Assembly: GCA_002716405.1 (NCBI GenBank)
Contig: PBBA01000002.1
Location: 1-64,000 of the forward strand
Length of the DNA stretch: 64,000 bases
Source: Chloroflexota bacterium
GTDB lineage: Bacteria; Chloroflexota; Dehalococcoidia; UBA2979
Reading direction: 5' to 3'
The translations under genes were made by a program, and so were the position numbers. Positions 17,491 through 26,495 of this stretch are shown here, piece after piece; positions within the stretch are counted from its first letter, which is position 1; every line of letters starts with the position of its first letter. The notes beneath the pieces are model-generated. The model did not search any database and had not been told where the DNA came from. It was given only the letters and a program-made list of their open reading frames with translations.

Positions 17491-18828
17491 ATGACTACTG
17501 AAAACTTTTTGCCATTAGATGGTTACAGAGTTGCTGAAATCACAGTCGTTTGGGCTGGTCCTCATGTTACTCAACTTTTGGGTGAATGGGGAGCTGAAGT
17601 AATACGAGTTGAACCCACTACAACAATTCAACCATACACAAGAGGTGCAGAAAGAATTATCAATACTGCAGATCAAGAAAATACTGCAAAATTGGGAATT
17701 CTGGCTGGAGGTATTAATCCTGAAACTACTCCAGGTCTTGATCCTTGGAACAGAAACTCGAGTTTTAATTCCCATGCACGTAATAAGAAATCAATGTCCT
17801 GTGACATCATGACACCTGAAGGACGAGAGGCGTTTCTACGACTTATCGAAAAAGTTGATGTATTAGTAGAAAATAATGTTCCAATGACTATCGAACGTGC
17901 AAAGATTACTTATGAACAGCTCAAAGAAATAAATCCGAAATTAATCATGCTACGCATGCCTGCTTTCGGATTAAGTGGTCCTTATAAAAACTACCGTGCT
18001 TTTGGTACACATGTAGAAGGTATGATCGGGCATCATTGGCTGAGAGGGTATCCAGATGGGACACCCGATGAAACTGGTGATGCATTTACAGCAGATGCTC
18101 TGGCTGGAGTAATGGGTGCATTCGCTGTCACTTCAGCACTAGTTCATCGAGAGATTACCGGTGAAGGACAACAAATAGAAATGCCACTTGCAGAATCATT
18201 TTTACCTGCCCTAGGAGAGTGGATATTGGACTATACAATGAACAATAGAGTAGCAGATCCTCAAGGAAATCTTCATCGGGAACATGCGCCACATTCTATT
18301 TATCCTACAAAAGGAGAAGATTCATGGATTGCTATCGACTGCACCAATGATGAAGAATTTAATTCACTATGCATCACACTCAATGCGCATGACTTGCTAA
18401 ATGATGAACGATTTAAATCACTCGCTAAACGTAAGTTATATGAACAAGAATTAAATGATGCACTAGCACGATACACACAGGAGTGGGATAACGATCAACT
18501 ATTCCATTTATTACAGTCTGTCTCTGTTTGTGCTGGTTCCGTACATAATGAAAAACAATTACTCGAATCACCTCAACTTCGCGCACGAGATTTTTTTGAA
18601 GAGTTAGAAATAGAAGGCGTCGGCACTCATACCTATCCAGGTATAATGACGAAATGGGAAAACACACCTAATCAAATTAGAAGCTCTCCACCAAAACTAG
18701 GTGAACATAACGAAGAAATATATATAGAATTGCTTGAATATACTGAAAAACAATATACAGATTTAGTAAACAAAGGATTAGTCGGAACAGATTATTCTGA
18801 AGAAGTTGTCCCACGGACCTGGGAGTAG
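17491..18828 (+). CDS. CaiB/BaiF-type CoA transferase, second of a pair
   Basis: The 445-aa protein is the same family as its upstream neighbour but clearly diverged. It has LDGYRVAEITVVWAGP, GEWGAEVIRVEP, RNKKSMSCDIMTPEG and MPAFGLSGPYKNY. Here the catalytic region reads TADALAGVMG, with Asp202 available. If the two chains work together, this one would carry the acylated Asp (inference). AAGAGG precedes the start. The DsrE-like gene begins 7 bases after its stop. The acyl substrate cannot be named. Confidence 0.9.
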   Translation: MTTENFLPLDGYRVAEITVVWAGPHVTQLLGEWGAEVIRVEPTTTIQPYTRGAERIINTADQENTAKLGILAGGINPETTPGLDPWNRNSSFNSHARNKKSMSCDIMTPEGREAFLRLIEKVDVLVENNVPMTIERAKITYEQLKEINPKLIMLRMPAFGLSGPYKNYRAFGTHVEGMIGHHWLRGYPDGTPDETGDAFTADALAGVMGAFAVTSALVHREITGEGQQIEMPLAESFLPALGEWILDYTMNNRVADPQGNLHREHAPHSIYPTKGEDSWIAIDCTNDEEFNSLCITLNAHDLLNDERFKSLAKRKLYEQELNDALARYTQEWDNDQLFHLLQSVSVCAGSVHNEKQLLESPQLRARDFFEELEIEGVGTHTYPGIMTKWENTPNQIRSSPPKLGEHNEEIYIELLEYTEKQYTDLVNKGLVGTDYSEEVVPRTWE

Positions 18829-18835
18829 AAGAGTT

Positions 18836-19198
18836 ATGAAAGTTGCATATATCTTAAACACGCCAAATGCTGCAAATTATAAAGTTGGAACAATGATACT
18901 TCCTCAACTTGAAGAAGGTAGTCATGGTGTAGATGTTCTAGGGATTTTCTTTTTTGATGATAATGCTTTTATGCTTCGTAAAGGCGATCCAAAAGGTGAA
19001 AGGCTAGCTACAATAGCAAAAGAAAAAGGGATCCTTTTGATGATGTGTGATCAATGTGCTATACAACGAGGTCTCGCTACTGGATCAGCAGGTAGCGCAG
19101 AGGCTAGCGGAGTTGTAGAAGGCGTGCAAGTTGGATGCTTCCCAGATCTTTACACCGCACTCGCACCTAATCCACCAGACCAGGTAATCTCGCTCTAA
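18836..19198 (+). CDS. DsrE family protein
   Basis: A small (120 aa) DsrE/TusD-fold protein. It opens KVAYILNTPNAANYKVGTMI, has a DVLGIFFFDDNAFML strand-helix, and carries a CDQC pair in MMCDQCAIQRGLA at the usual sulfur-carrier Cys position. The family takes part in sulfur relay or persulfide transfer. The ATG at 18836 is chosen over an in-frame upstream start at 18806, because the latter lies inside the transferase gene and GGAG is 11-15 bases upstream. Its location behind two CoA transferases is unusual and may mean a thioacid or sulfur-linked pathway (speculative). Confidence 0.75.
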   Translation: MKVAYILNTPNAANYKVGTMILPQLEEGSHGVDVLGIFFFDDNAFMLRKGDPKGERLATIAKEKGILLMMCDQCAIQRGLATGSAGSAEASGVVEGVQVGCFPDLYTALAPNPPDQVISL

Positions 19199-19202
19199 AC
19201 AT

Positions 19203-20084
19203 TTAGGCAGGAGTAATATCTAAAGAAATATCTAGTGCTGGAGCAGAATGTGTTAGTGCACCAACTGAGATCAGATGAGCGCCTGTCGCAGCAATAGACT
19301 TAACAGTACTGAGATTAACTCCTCCACTTGCTTCAAAAATAATATTTTGAGGGCTGTTAGTAATTATATCTGTCATCATTTGTGCGGGCATATTATCAAG
19401 CAATATTATATCTGCTCCAGCTGATACAGCTTCAATTGCTTGTTCAGGTGTATCAACTTCGATCTCAATTTTTAAAGTATGTGGTCGCTTTTTTTGAACA
19501 ACACTTATTAGATCAGTAATACTTATGCCACGCGCTGCTGCTGATGCAATATGATTGTCTTTAATTAATATACCGTCGCTAAGTGTATCTCTATGATTTT
19601 TCGCACCTCCACAACGTACAGCGTAACGTTCAAACTCTCTTAACCCTGGGGTAGTTTTTCTAGTATCGACTATCTGCGAATTTCCGCCTAATGCAGCTTC
19701 CTTAACATATTGATGAGTTAGTGATGCTATTCCTGAAAGTCTTTGCATAAAGTTAAGTGCTACACGTTCAGCAGAAAGCATAGACCTCAGAGGACCCTGA
19801 AATTCTGCTACAACTTCGCCGTCATCAATAGCATCTCCATCAAAACATAACGTAGTAAAGTCAATTTCATTCGAACATCTCTTAAAGGTTAATTTAGCGA
19901 TCTCAATTCCGCATAAAATACCAGAACTCTTAAATTTAAATATCCCTTTTCCGACTTGATCACTCGGTATAGTAATCAAACTAGTAATATCATTAAAGGA
20001 TCGATCTTCAGATAAAGCCTCATCAACCAATGAGATCACATTACCTAAATCAGGATGGAGAAAATCTTTTTCTTTCAAAATCAT
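19203..20084 (-). CDS. nadC: Nicotinate-nucleotide (quinolinate) pyrophosphorylase
   Basis: The enzyme converts quinolinate and PRPP to nicotinate mononucleotide, the third step of aspartate-to-NAD synthesis. The 293-aa protein has the type II PRTase motifs DTRKTTPGLREFERYAVRCGG, KNHR, IKDNHI, IEVDTPEQA and ILLDNM, and the C-terminal EASGGVNLSTV. It is last in the nrtR-nadA-thioesterase-nadB-nadC series, 14 bases after nadB. It converges with the DsrE gene, with 4 bases between stops. Confidence 0.96.
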   Translation of the reverse strand: MILKEKDFLHPDLGNVISLVDEALSEDRSFNDITSLITIPSDQVGKGIFKFKSSGILCGIEIAKLTFKRCSNEIDFTTLCFDGDAIDDGEVVAEFQGPLRSMLSAERVALNFMQRLSGIASLTHQYVKEAALGGNSQIVDTRKTTPGLREFERYAVRCGGAKNHRDTLSDGILIKDNHIASAAARGISITDLISVVQKKRPHTLKIEIEVDTPEQAIEAVSAGADIILLDNMPAQMMTDIITNSPQNIIFEASGGVNLSTVKSIAATGAHLISVGALTHSAPALDISLDITPA

Positions 20085-20098
20085 ATTAAGCCTTCCAT

Positions 20099-21643
20099 CT
20101 AGATTTTATGTTTAAAAACAATATGTTTCTGCCAATTTTCATCAATTTCAGGATAATCAGCGCGATAGTGTGCTCCACGTGATTCTCTTCTGTAATAAGC
20201 AGCATGTGCTGCTAAGCTCCCACATATCAAGATCGCGTTGAGCTCAATCGACTTTCGATCATTCCGCAATTCCGCATAAGATCTCAAATCAGTTAGTTGT
20301 TTAACAGCGTAATCTAAGGAATCACCCGTTCTTTCCAAACCAACATAGTCCCACATCAACTCTTGTACTGTTTCCATATTCGGAATTTTCCCGGTACGGG
20401 AATTACTATCTAAGGAATATAATTCATCATCTACTGTATTTTTAAAATTTTCAAAATTTTGATCACTGAAAATATGCTCTATAGTACGGCTAGCAAAAAT
20501 AACTGTTTCTAATAATGAATTACTCGCTAATCGATTTGCACCATGTACTCCTGTACATGCAACTTCTCCAACTGCAAATAGATTATTGAGGGATGTTTCA
20601 CCCCATGTGTTCGTCCGAATACCGCCCATCGTATAGTGCGCTGCGGGAGCAACAGGAATTCGATCTTTTGAAATATCAATTCCATATTCCATACAAGTTT
20701 TATAAATATTGGGAAATCTTGCCTGAAGAAATTCAACATTATGTGAAGTAACATCAAGCAATACATGGTCATCAGCTGTGTCTTTCATTTCCATTAATGT
20801 AGATCTTGAGACAATGTCGCGCGGAGCCAACTCTGCTCTTGAATGATATTCTGGCATATATCTTTTCCCATTCGAATTAAATAACAATGCACCTTCACCA
20901 CGTAACGCTTCAGAAATTAGAAAAGTAGGTGCATTTTTAATACATAATGCAGTTGGATGAAACTGAGTAAATTCCATATCCATTATTTCTGCACCAGCCA
21001 TATATGCCAAGGCAACACCATCACCAGTAGACACTTCCGGATTTGTGGTAACACTGTACATTTGTCCAGCACCACCAGTAGCAAGAACTATTTTGGAGGC
21101 TCCATAGAGTGTCTTGTTCCCACTTTTAGTAGACAACACTTCTGCACCAACCACGTCTTGACCATTTAATTGCAATTCGCGTACGAGTGTATGCTCCAGT
21201 ATTGTAATTCCTGATTCTTGTGCCAAAGAAGACAAAGAGAGTTCGATTTCAAGCCCTGTTTGATCGCCACGAGCATGCAAAATACGTGGAGCAGAGTGCG
21301 CTGCTTCCCTACCTAGCTGTATAAAACCGTCAGATCTATCAAAACGAACTCCATACCTTATTAAGTCATCAATGCGTTCTGGAGCACCTTCAACTAATAT
21401 TTTTGCAGCATCAATATCAACTAATCCAGCGCCAGCATCAACTGTATCTTTTAAGTGAGACTCAATTGAATCACTAGCACCTACCGCTGCAGCAATACCA
21501 CCTTGAGCCCATTTGGTGGTAGCTTCTTCAATTCCCCCTTTTGTAATTAAGAGAACATTAGCACCCTTTTCTTTTGCACGAATCGCAGTGTACAAACCGG
21601 CAATTCCCGAACCTACGACTAATAAATCATACGTTGATTGCAT
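20099..21643 (-). CDS. nadB: L-aspartate oxidase
   Basis: The FAD enzyme oxidises L-aspartate to iminoaspartate, which NadA condenses with DHAP. The 514-aa protein has the FAD motif GSGIAGLYTA near the N-terminus, KGGIEEATTKWAQGGIAAAV, the SRSTLMEM active-site region, HYTMGGIRTNTWG, and GANRLASNSLLE before a helical C-terminal domain. The frame is open to 21697. I take ATG 21643 because AAGG lies 7 bases upstream, the GxGxxG motif then sits at the usual distance, and this start clears the thioesterase stop at 21648. Confidence 0.95.
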   Translation of the reverse strand: MQSTYDLLVVGSGIAGLYTAIRAKEKGANVLLITKGGIEEATTKWAQGGIAAAVGASDSIESHLKDTVDAGAGLVDIDAAKILVEGAPERIDDLIRYGVRFDRSDGFIQLGREAAHSAPRILHARGDQTGLEIELSLSSLAQESGITILEHTLVRELQLNGQDVVGAEVLSTKSGNKTLYGASKIVLATGGAGQMYSVTTNPEVSTGDGVALAYMAGAEIMDMEFTQFHPTALCIKNAPTFLISEALRGEGALLFNSNGKRYMPEYHSRAELAPRDIVSRSTLMEMKDTADDHVLLDVTSHNVEFLQARFPNIYKTCMEYGIDISKDRIPVAPAAHYTMGGIRTNTWGETSLNNLFAVGEVACTGVHGANRLASNSLLETVIFASRTIEHIFSDQNFENFKNTVDDELYSLDSNSRTGKIPNMETVQELMWDYVGLERTGDSLDYAVKQLTDLRSYAELRNDRKSIELNAILICGSLAAHAAYYRRESRGAHYRADYPEIDENWQKHIVFKHKI

Positions 21644-21647
21644 CTTA

Positions 21648-22112
21648 TTACCTTGCAGCACTATCTTCAGATTCTTCAGTTGAAAACGCGTATTCATAAT
21701 TTTGAATTAATTCCAATATCTTTTGCCATTGCTCAGGAAGCTGTGGTTGCCCAGTTTGAGTATTTAAGTACACATAACGATGTGTAAAATTCGCAATTAC
21801 ATGATGATGCAATGTTGATTCTATAAGTGCTTCGAAAATTAAGCGCCCATTGATTGCTGAAATACATTTCAACGATACTTTTGCTTTATCATCCCAACGT
21901 ATTGGTGCTCGATAACGAATTTGACTGCCACTTTGCATACGAAGAATTTCTTCTTGAACAGGTAACCCAACTTCTTTGTCGTAATCTGCAAGTGCGATTT
22001 CTGTAAGTGCCAACAATACCCCACCATGCACAAAAGGAGTCCCTGCAAAGCTATCAGTATGTCGTAATTGATATTCAGAACTGAAACGAAAATTTGACTG
22101 CTGGTCTGACAT
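21648..22112 (-). CDS. Hotdog-fold acyl-CoA thioesterase
   Basis: The 154-aa protein resembles 4-hydroxybenzoyl-CoA/YbgC-type thioesterases. It has YQLRHTDSFAGTPFVHGGVLLALTEIALADYD (in two parts: RHTDSFAGT, then the hotdog helix), IRYRAPIRWDD, and the final strand HRYVYLNTQTGQPQLPEQW. Its natural thioester is unknown. It is placed between nadA and nadB, 4 bases from the nadB start, so it is cotranscribed with NAD synthesis. That link is not explained by the known pathway. Confidence 0.8.
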   Translation of the reverse strand: MSDQQSNFRFSSEYQLRHTDSFAGTPFVHGGVLLALTEIALADYDKEVGLPVQEEILRMQSGSQIRYRAPIRWDDKAKVSLKCISAINGRLIFEALIESTLHHHVIANFTHRYVYLNTQTGQPQLPEQWQKILELIQNYEYAFSTEESEDSAAR

Positions 22113-22132
22113 AATCAGTTTTTTATTAAGTC

Positions 22133-23389
22133 TTACTTAATATTCAACATTCGCTGTAAAGCAACAGCAGCATAATGTTTGATATTTTTGTCAACAGAAA
22201 TCTGATTAACGACATGACCTTTGACAAGTGATTCCATAACCCAAGCAAGATATGCAGGATGAACTCTATACATCGTGCTACAAGGACACACTACAGGATC
22301 CAGACAAAAAATAGTTTTGTCTGGATATTCATGACTTAGACGTGAAACTAAATTAATTTCAGTACCTATACCGATAACTGAACCAGCTTCGGCATTCGCA
22401 ACATAATCCACTATAAAACCAGTAGATCCACTAGCATCTGCAGCATCAACAACTTCGGCACGACATTCCGGATGCACCAAAATTTCTACTTCAGGAAAAC
22501 GCTCGCGAGCTTGGTCAATTTGTGTTAATGAAAAACGTTGATGAACCGAGCAATGCCCTTGCCACAAAATAATGCGTGACTGAAGTAAATTTTCTCTATT
22601 CAAACCACCTAATCGACCAGGACCCAATCGCCAATTCCAAAGCGACATCTCATTATCGCTAATTCCCATATCATGCCCTGTATTTCTTCCTAAATGTTGA
22701 TCAGGAAAGAAAAAGACTCTTTTACCTTGTTCAAATGCCCATTCCAAGACTTTCTCAGCATTTGAACTTGTACAAACAATGCCTCCATGTTCACCACAAA
22801 AACTTTTCAAAGATGCTGCAGAATTCATATATGTCACTGGAATCAGGTCATCAGTACCATCAAAGATTGCGCTCAATTCGTTCCATGCAGAATATAAATC
22901 TGGTTCTGATGCCATATCTGCCATTGAACAACCAGCTTCAATATTTGGCAGTATTACATGCTGATCCGGTTGCGCAAGAATATCTGCAGCTTCTGCCATG
23001 AAATGTACACCACAAAAAATAATATATTTAGCATCATTCTGTGTGGCGGCATATTGTGCTAACGCAAAAGAATCTCCACGATAATCTGCGTACTGAATAA
23101 TATCTTCACGCTGATAATGATGGCCGAGAACAATCAATTCACTGCCGAGTTTTTGACGCGCAATGCCAATACGTTCTGTCAATTGTTCTGCGCTAAGCTT
23201 CATATACTCTTGCGGAATGTCAGATTGCCATGAATCAAAAGAAATTTCATCAGCAAGTGGTATTGTTGCAATACCACCATCAGTTTCACACTGTAATTGT
23301 GGTGTATTAAATTGTTGCAATACTTTTTCAAAATCTATATACGGATTTTGTTTTTGAATTTTTTCTTGACCGACATCGATATTAGTCAT
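22133..23389 (-). CDS. nadA: Quinolinate synthase (4Fe-4S)
   Basis: NadA condenses iminoaspartate with dihydroxyacetone phosphate to quinolinate. The 418-aa protein is the long NadA form, with LGHHYQREDIIQYADYRGDS, the cluster ligands in IFCGVHFMAE, GIVCTSSNAEKVLEWA and VVCPCSTMYRVHPAYL, and FFPDQHLGRNTG. The N-terminal extension (about 60 residues) is typical of the long type. It is first after the nrtR gene. Its promoter at 23479-23507 is overlapped by a palindrome, so NAD-dependent repression is the likely control. Confidence 0.96.
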   Translation of the reverse strand: MTNIDVGQEKIQKQNPYIDFEKVLQQFNTPQLQCETDGGIATIPLADEISFDSWQSDIPQEYMKLSAEQLTERIGIARQKLGSELIVLGHHYQREDIIQYADYRGDSFALAQYAATQNDAKYIIFCGVHFMAEAADILAQPDQHVILPNIEAGCSMADMASEPDLYSAWNELSAIFDGTDDLIPVTYMNSAASLKSFCGEHGGIVCTSSNAEKVLEWAFEQGKRVFFFPDQHLGRNTGHDMGISDNEMSLWNWRLGPGRLGGLNRENLLQSRIILWQGHCSVHQRFSLTQIDQARERFPEVEILVHPECRAEVVDAADASGSTGFIVDYVANAEAGSVIGIGTEINLVSRLSHEYPDKTIFCLDPVVCPCSTMYRVHPAYLAWVMESLVKGHVVNQISVDKNIKHYAAVALQRMLNIK

Positions 23390-23432
23390 ATTTACTCATC
23401 ACTAAAGATTTTCAATGAAAGCATATGCTCTC

Positions 23433-23475
23433 TATTCAACTACTTAGTGTATCAAATACACTAAGTAGTTGAATA
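23433..23475 (-). promoter_or_regulatory. Probable NrtR operator: 20-bp inverted repeat at the nadA start site
   Basis: Arms 23433-23452 and 23456-23475 are exact reverse complements around a 3-base CAA centre, with an inner CTACTTAGTGTAT. It starts just after the -10 box of the nadA promoter on the minus strand, covering the expected transcription start, which is an ideal repressor site. It lies between nrtR and nadA. No T-tract follows, so a terminator is less likely. NrtR as the binding protein is inferred from gene context. Confidence 0.75.
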
Positions 23476-23478
23476 TGT

Positions 23479-23507
23479 AATTTAGGCAAGAAAAATGAAA
23501 ATGTCAA
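23479..23507 (-). promoter_or_regulatory. Sigma-70-type promoter of the nadA-thioesterase-nadB-nadC operon
   Basis: On the minus strand a consensus TTGACA (23507-23502) is followed after 17 bases by TAAATT (23484-23479). The palindrome begins 3 bases downstream. The position after the nrtR stop (23533) means nad genes can be expressed separately from their regulator. Confidence 0.75.
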
Positions 23508-23532
23508 CAAAAATAGACTTTGAATACAATAT

Positions 23533-24171
23533 TTATAAAAAAACAGGATCACGTGACACAAATCGAAAAAGTTGCGCAGGGCGGTGAGCACCATCTCTTC
23601 TAGCTTTACCAGTTGGTTCAATTAAATCTGTCGTGATCATCCGACGACGAAAATTTCTTCTATCGAGAGGTGAGCCTAAAATTGTTTCATATGTATTTTG
23701 TAGTTCCCGGATAGTAAATTCAGGAGGCAGCAATCCAAACGCAATATTCGTATATCCAAGCTTAGCTCTAATTCTATCGACAGCTTGATCAATCAACCGA
23801 TTATTATCAAATGCAAGAGATGGCAATTCATTAACAGGGAACCATGCAGGTTCCCAAGATTCTTCTTGTCGCAATCTGACATCATTTGCATCTACAAGCG
23901 CAAAATATGCTACAGCAATCATTTCCTGTGAAGCATCAAGTCCGGAAGAGGTGAATAACTGCTCTAAATAAACATCATTAGCACCTGTTTCCTCCACTAA
24001 TTTGCGCGTAGCAGCTTCATTTAAGGACTCGAGACAATCCCATAACCCACCTGGTAAAGCCCATTTGCCAGATTCAGGTTCACCTGTGCGATGCACAAGT
24101 AATACTTGTAAACGTCCATCAACAACAGCAAATATAGATACAATAGTCGCGACCAAAGGTGAGTTTTTCAT
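23533..24171 (-). CDS. nrtR: NrtR-family transcriptional regulator of NAD metabolism
   Basis: NrtR regulators join an N-terminal Nudix-like sensor of ADP-ribose and NAD metabolites to a C-terminal winged helix. In this 212-aa protein the Nudix region at residues 42-64 (GGLWDCLE to RKLVEETGA) has Lys57 where active enzymes have the RE glutamate. This suggests binding without hydrolysis. The C-terminal part reads LPPEFTIRELQNTYETIL and LDRRNFRRRM, the NrtR winged-helix hallmark, then HRPAQLFRF. It lies directly upstream of nadA on the same strand, with the palindrome between them. Confidence 0.93.
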   Translation of the reverse strand: MKNSPLVATIVSIFAVVDGRLQVLLVHRTGEPESGKWALPGGLWDCLESLNEAATRKLVEETGANDVYLEQLFTSSGLDASQEMIAVAYFALVDANDVRLRQEESWEPAWFPVNELPSLAFDNNRLIDQAVDRIRAKLGYTNIAFGLLPPEFTIRELQNTYETILGSPLDRRNFRRRMITTDLIEPTGKARRDGAHRPAQLFRFVSRDPVFL

Positions 24172-24238
24172 CGGATAATTATCGATTACCTCGTAATATT
24201 ACAAAAAACAGCCATCCTCTATTATTTAAAACTACACA

Positions 24239-25552
24239 TTAGATACTCAATATAGGGAGATCAAAAACTCCAACCTGAGTTCCACGCATAGACCAAGAGG
24301 TGACTTCATTAATTTGGACATCGACTAAATCACCAATACTGGCATTAGAATTAAAATGCACTAATTGGCCCTTACGAGTACGACCAGTCAACTGATCATC
24401 AGTTTTCTTTTCAACTAATATTTCAACAATTTTACCTAATTCAGCACTTTTCGTTTTTTCTGCTGAACTTGCATGAATTTCTTCAATCAAATGTAATCGA
24501 GATTTCTTGAGATCTTTTGGCACATCATCATCTAATTTACGATATGCAAATGTACCAGGCCTCGGAGAGTATGAAGCAACATGAATTACATCAAATTGTG
24601 TTCTTTCTAATAAATCAAGCGTTTCTTCAAATTCTGATTCTGTCTCTCCAGGACAACCAACAATAATATCTGTAGCTATCGATGCAGAAGGCATTCGTTC
24701 ACGAATTTTTGCCACTCGTTCTTCAAATTCCTCTATTCGATAACCACGTCGCATACGTTCCAACATTGCATTCGAACCTGATTGCACGGGAATATTGAAA
24801 TGTTCACAAACCTTAGAGCAATCTGCGACCGCATCTATGATTCGATCTGTCATATCTTTCGGATATGAAGTAAGGAAACGAGTACGTGCTATACCATGTA
24901 TATCTTCAATCGCCTCAAAAAGCTCAGCAAGATTTGTTTCTTCTTTTAAATCATGACCATATGCTTCTACTGTTTGACCTAGCAATGTGACTTCTTTTAC
25001 TCCATTATCAGCTAAAAAATTAATTTCATCCAAAATATCTGAAGGAAGTCGGGATTCTTCACGGCCACGCCTTAATGGAACAATGCAGTAAGTACAAAAT
25101 TTGTCACATCCGTGAATTACAGGAACATACGCTGTCGGCCCATCAGGTTTTGCGTAGGTTTTTGCCATGTCAAAAGCACCTAATTCACCAAGTGAAACAT
25201 CCCTCTCCATTACAGCAAGATCCAAAATAGGTTCAAATTCTTGAGGCCTTGCCCAAAGATCAACATAAGGGAATCTTCTTCTTAGATCTTTCGTATTCGC
25301 GCCGACCATACATCCCATCACCACAATATGAAATTTCTCACCATGCTCTCGTTTCTTACGAAGAATACCTAACTTTGAATATGCTCTATCTTCTGCATGC
25401 TGACGTACAGAGCAGGTGTTGATAACAAAAAGATCTGCTTTATCTTCAGAAATGGCATCTTTATATCCTAATTCTTGTAGACCAGCAGACAATTTCAATG
25501 AATCTGCCTGATTCATTTGACAGCCCAAAGTGGAAATATGAAATGTTGCCAT
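24239..25552 (-). CDS. miaB: tRNA-2-methylthio-N6-dimethylallyladenosine synthase MiaB
   Basis: A radical-SAM methylthiotransferase that adds the 2-methylthio group to i6A37 of tRNAs reading U-starting codons. The 437-aa protein has the N-terminal UPF0004 cysteines (TLGCQMNQADS, NTCSVRQHAEDR, MGCMVG), the radical-SAM CxxxCxxC in GCDKFCTYCIVPLRRGREESR region, and a C-terminal TRAM domain. The frame opens at 25570, but ATG 25552 gives the standard MATFHISTLGCQ start with GAGG 6 bases before it. The gene lies 23 bases after tRNA-Ser(GCU). Confidence 0.95.
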   Translation of the reverse strand: MATFHISTLGCQMNQADSLKLSAGLQELGYKDAISEDKADLFVINTCSVRQHAEDRAYSKLGILRKKREHGEKFHIVVMGCMVGANTKDLRRRFPYVDLWARPQEFEPILDLAVMERDVSLGELGAFDMAKTYAKPDGPTAYVPVIHGCDKFCTYCIVPLRRGREESRLPSDILDEINFLADNGVKEVTLLGQTVEAYGHDLKEETNLAELFEAIEDIHGIARTRFLTSYPKDMTDRIIDAVADCSKVCEHFNIPVQSGSNAMLERMRRGYRIEEFEERVAKIRERMPSASIATDIIVGCPGETESEFEETLDLLERTQFDVIHVASYSPRPGTFAYRKLDDDVPKDLKKSRLHLIEEIHASSAEKTKSAELGKIVEILVEKKTDDQLTGRTRKGQLVHFNSNASIGDLVDVQINEVTSWSMRGTQVGVFDLPILSI

Positions 25553-25574
25553 TAAAACCTCGATTTCCAAATAC

Positions 25575-25665
25575 TGGCGGAGGGGGTGGGATTCGAACCC
25601 ACGATCCCCATAACAGGGATAAGCGCTTAGCAGGCGCCCGCACTAGGCCTCTATGCGACCCCTCC
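25575..25665 (-). tRNA. tRNA-Ser (anticodon GCU)
   Basis: On the minus strand the acceptor GGAGGGG (from 25665) pairs with CCCCTCC, then discriminator G and an encoded CCA (25577-25575). The anticodon loop CTGCTAA gives GCU, reading AGC/AGU. There is a long variable arm (ATCCC/GGGAT) as expected for serine, and a T arm GTGGGTTCGAATCCCAC. It lies 5 bases after the sulfurtransferase stop and 23 bases before miaB, so it is likely processed from a longer transcript. Confidence 0.95.
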
Positions 25666-25670
25666 GTTAA

Positions 25671-26495
25671 TTAAACTTCTAGTGGAGTATCTTCCTCATT
25701 AGCCCACTCGTCCATAGAACCATCATAATTTCTAGATTCCGTATTTCCCAAAAGAGCCAAAGCAAATTGACCAAAAGCACCACGTATACCAGCCTGACAA
25801 TAACTAATTACTGGCGCATTAACATCGATCCCTGCCTCATTAAGTATCCTACGAATTTCGGATAGTGAACGAAATCTTCTAAATGGAGGACCTTCCAACA
25901 AATGCCGCCATTCGAAATGTATCGCACCGGGGATCCGCCCTACGCGAGCATTACCCCTACTTTCAGTACCATCCCATTCTTCATTACTCCGTGTATCCCA
26001 GATTTGCGTTCCTGTACCAACTAAACTTTTCAATTCAGTGATATCACAGACTTGGGTATTATCAATTACAGAGCGAAACTCACCAGGCTCTGGCCTAGGA
26101 ATTTTAGAAGTTAATGGCCTGTTTTCAGCTATCCAAGCGTTAAGACCACCGTCGACAACTCGTACATTTTTGTGTCCAAAATATCTTAATACCCACCAAA
26201 TTCTTGCAGCATGCAAAGATGCATTGTCATCATAGACCACGACAGGCTGTTCATTCGATAAACCCCAGCTCGAGGCCAAATTGTCAAATTGATCGCTATC
26301 CATTACTAACTTACTTCCTCGACCTTTTAAGTAGGGATGAGAAAGACCTATTGCACCTGGAACATGGGCACGCCTATAAGCAACAAATTCGCCAGCATCA
26401 ATAAGTACAAATTTACTACTTTCAAGATTATCAGCGAGCCATTCAGTAGACACCAATAGAGGGCTATGCTCGTCAGAATTTAAATTGCCAGACAT
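25671..26495 (-). CDS. sseA: Sulfurtransferase (tandem rhodanese domains)
   Basis: The 274-aa protein has two rhodanese domains. The N-terminal one (VSTEWLADNLESSKFVLIDAGE; HVPGAIGLSH; VVVYDDNASLHAARIWWVLRYFGH) is non-catalytic. The C-terminal one has DTRSNEEWDG, RIPGAIHFEWRHLL and the active-site loop SYCQAGIRGAF with its persulfide Cys. Thiosulfate or 3-mercaptopyruvate is the usual donor in the family. The loop sequence CQAGIRG does not decide between them. The gene is followed 5 bases later by tRNA-Ser(GCU). Confidence 0.88.
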   Translation of the reverse strand: MSGNLNSDEHSPLLVSTEWLADNLESSKFVLIDAGEFVAYRRAHVPGAIGLSHPYLKGRGSKLVMDSDQFDNLASSWGLSNEQPVVVYDDNASLHAARIWWVLRYFGHKNVRVVDGGLNAWIAENRPLTSKIPRPEPGEFRSVIDNTQVCDITELKSLVGTGTQIWDTRSNEEWDGTESRGNARVGRIPGAIHFEWRHLLEGPPFRRFRSLSEIRRILNEAGIDVNAPVISYCQAGIRGAFGQFALALLGNTESRNYDGSMDEWANEEDTPLEV

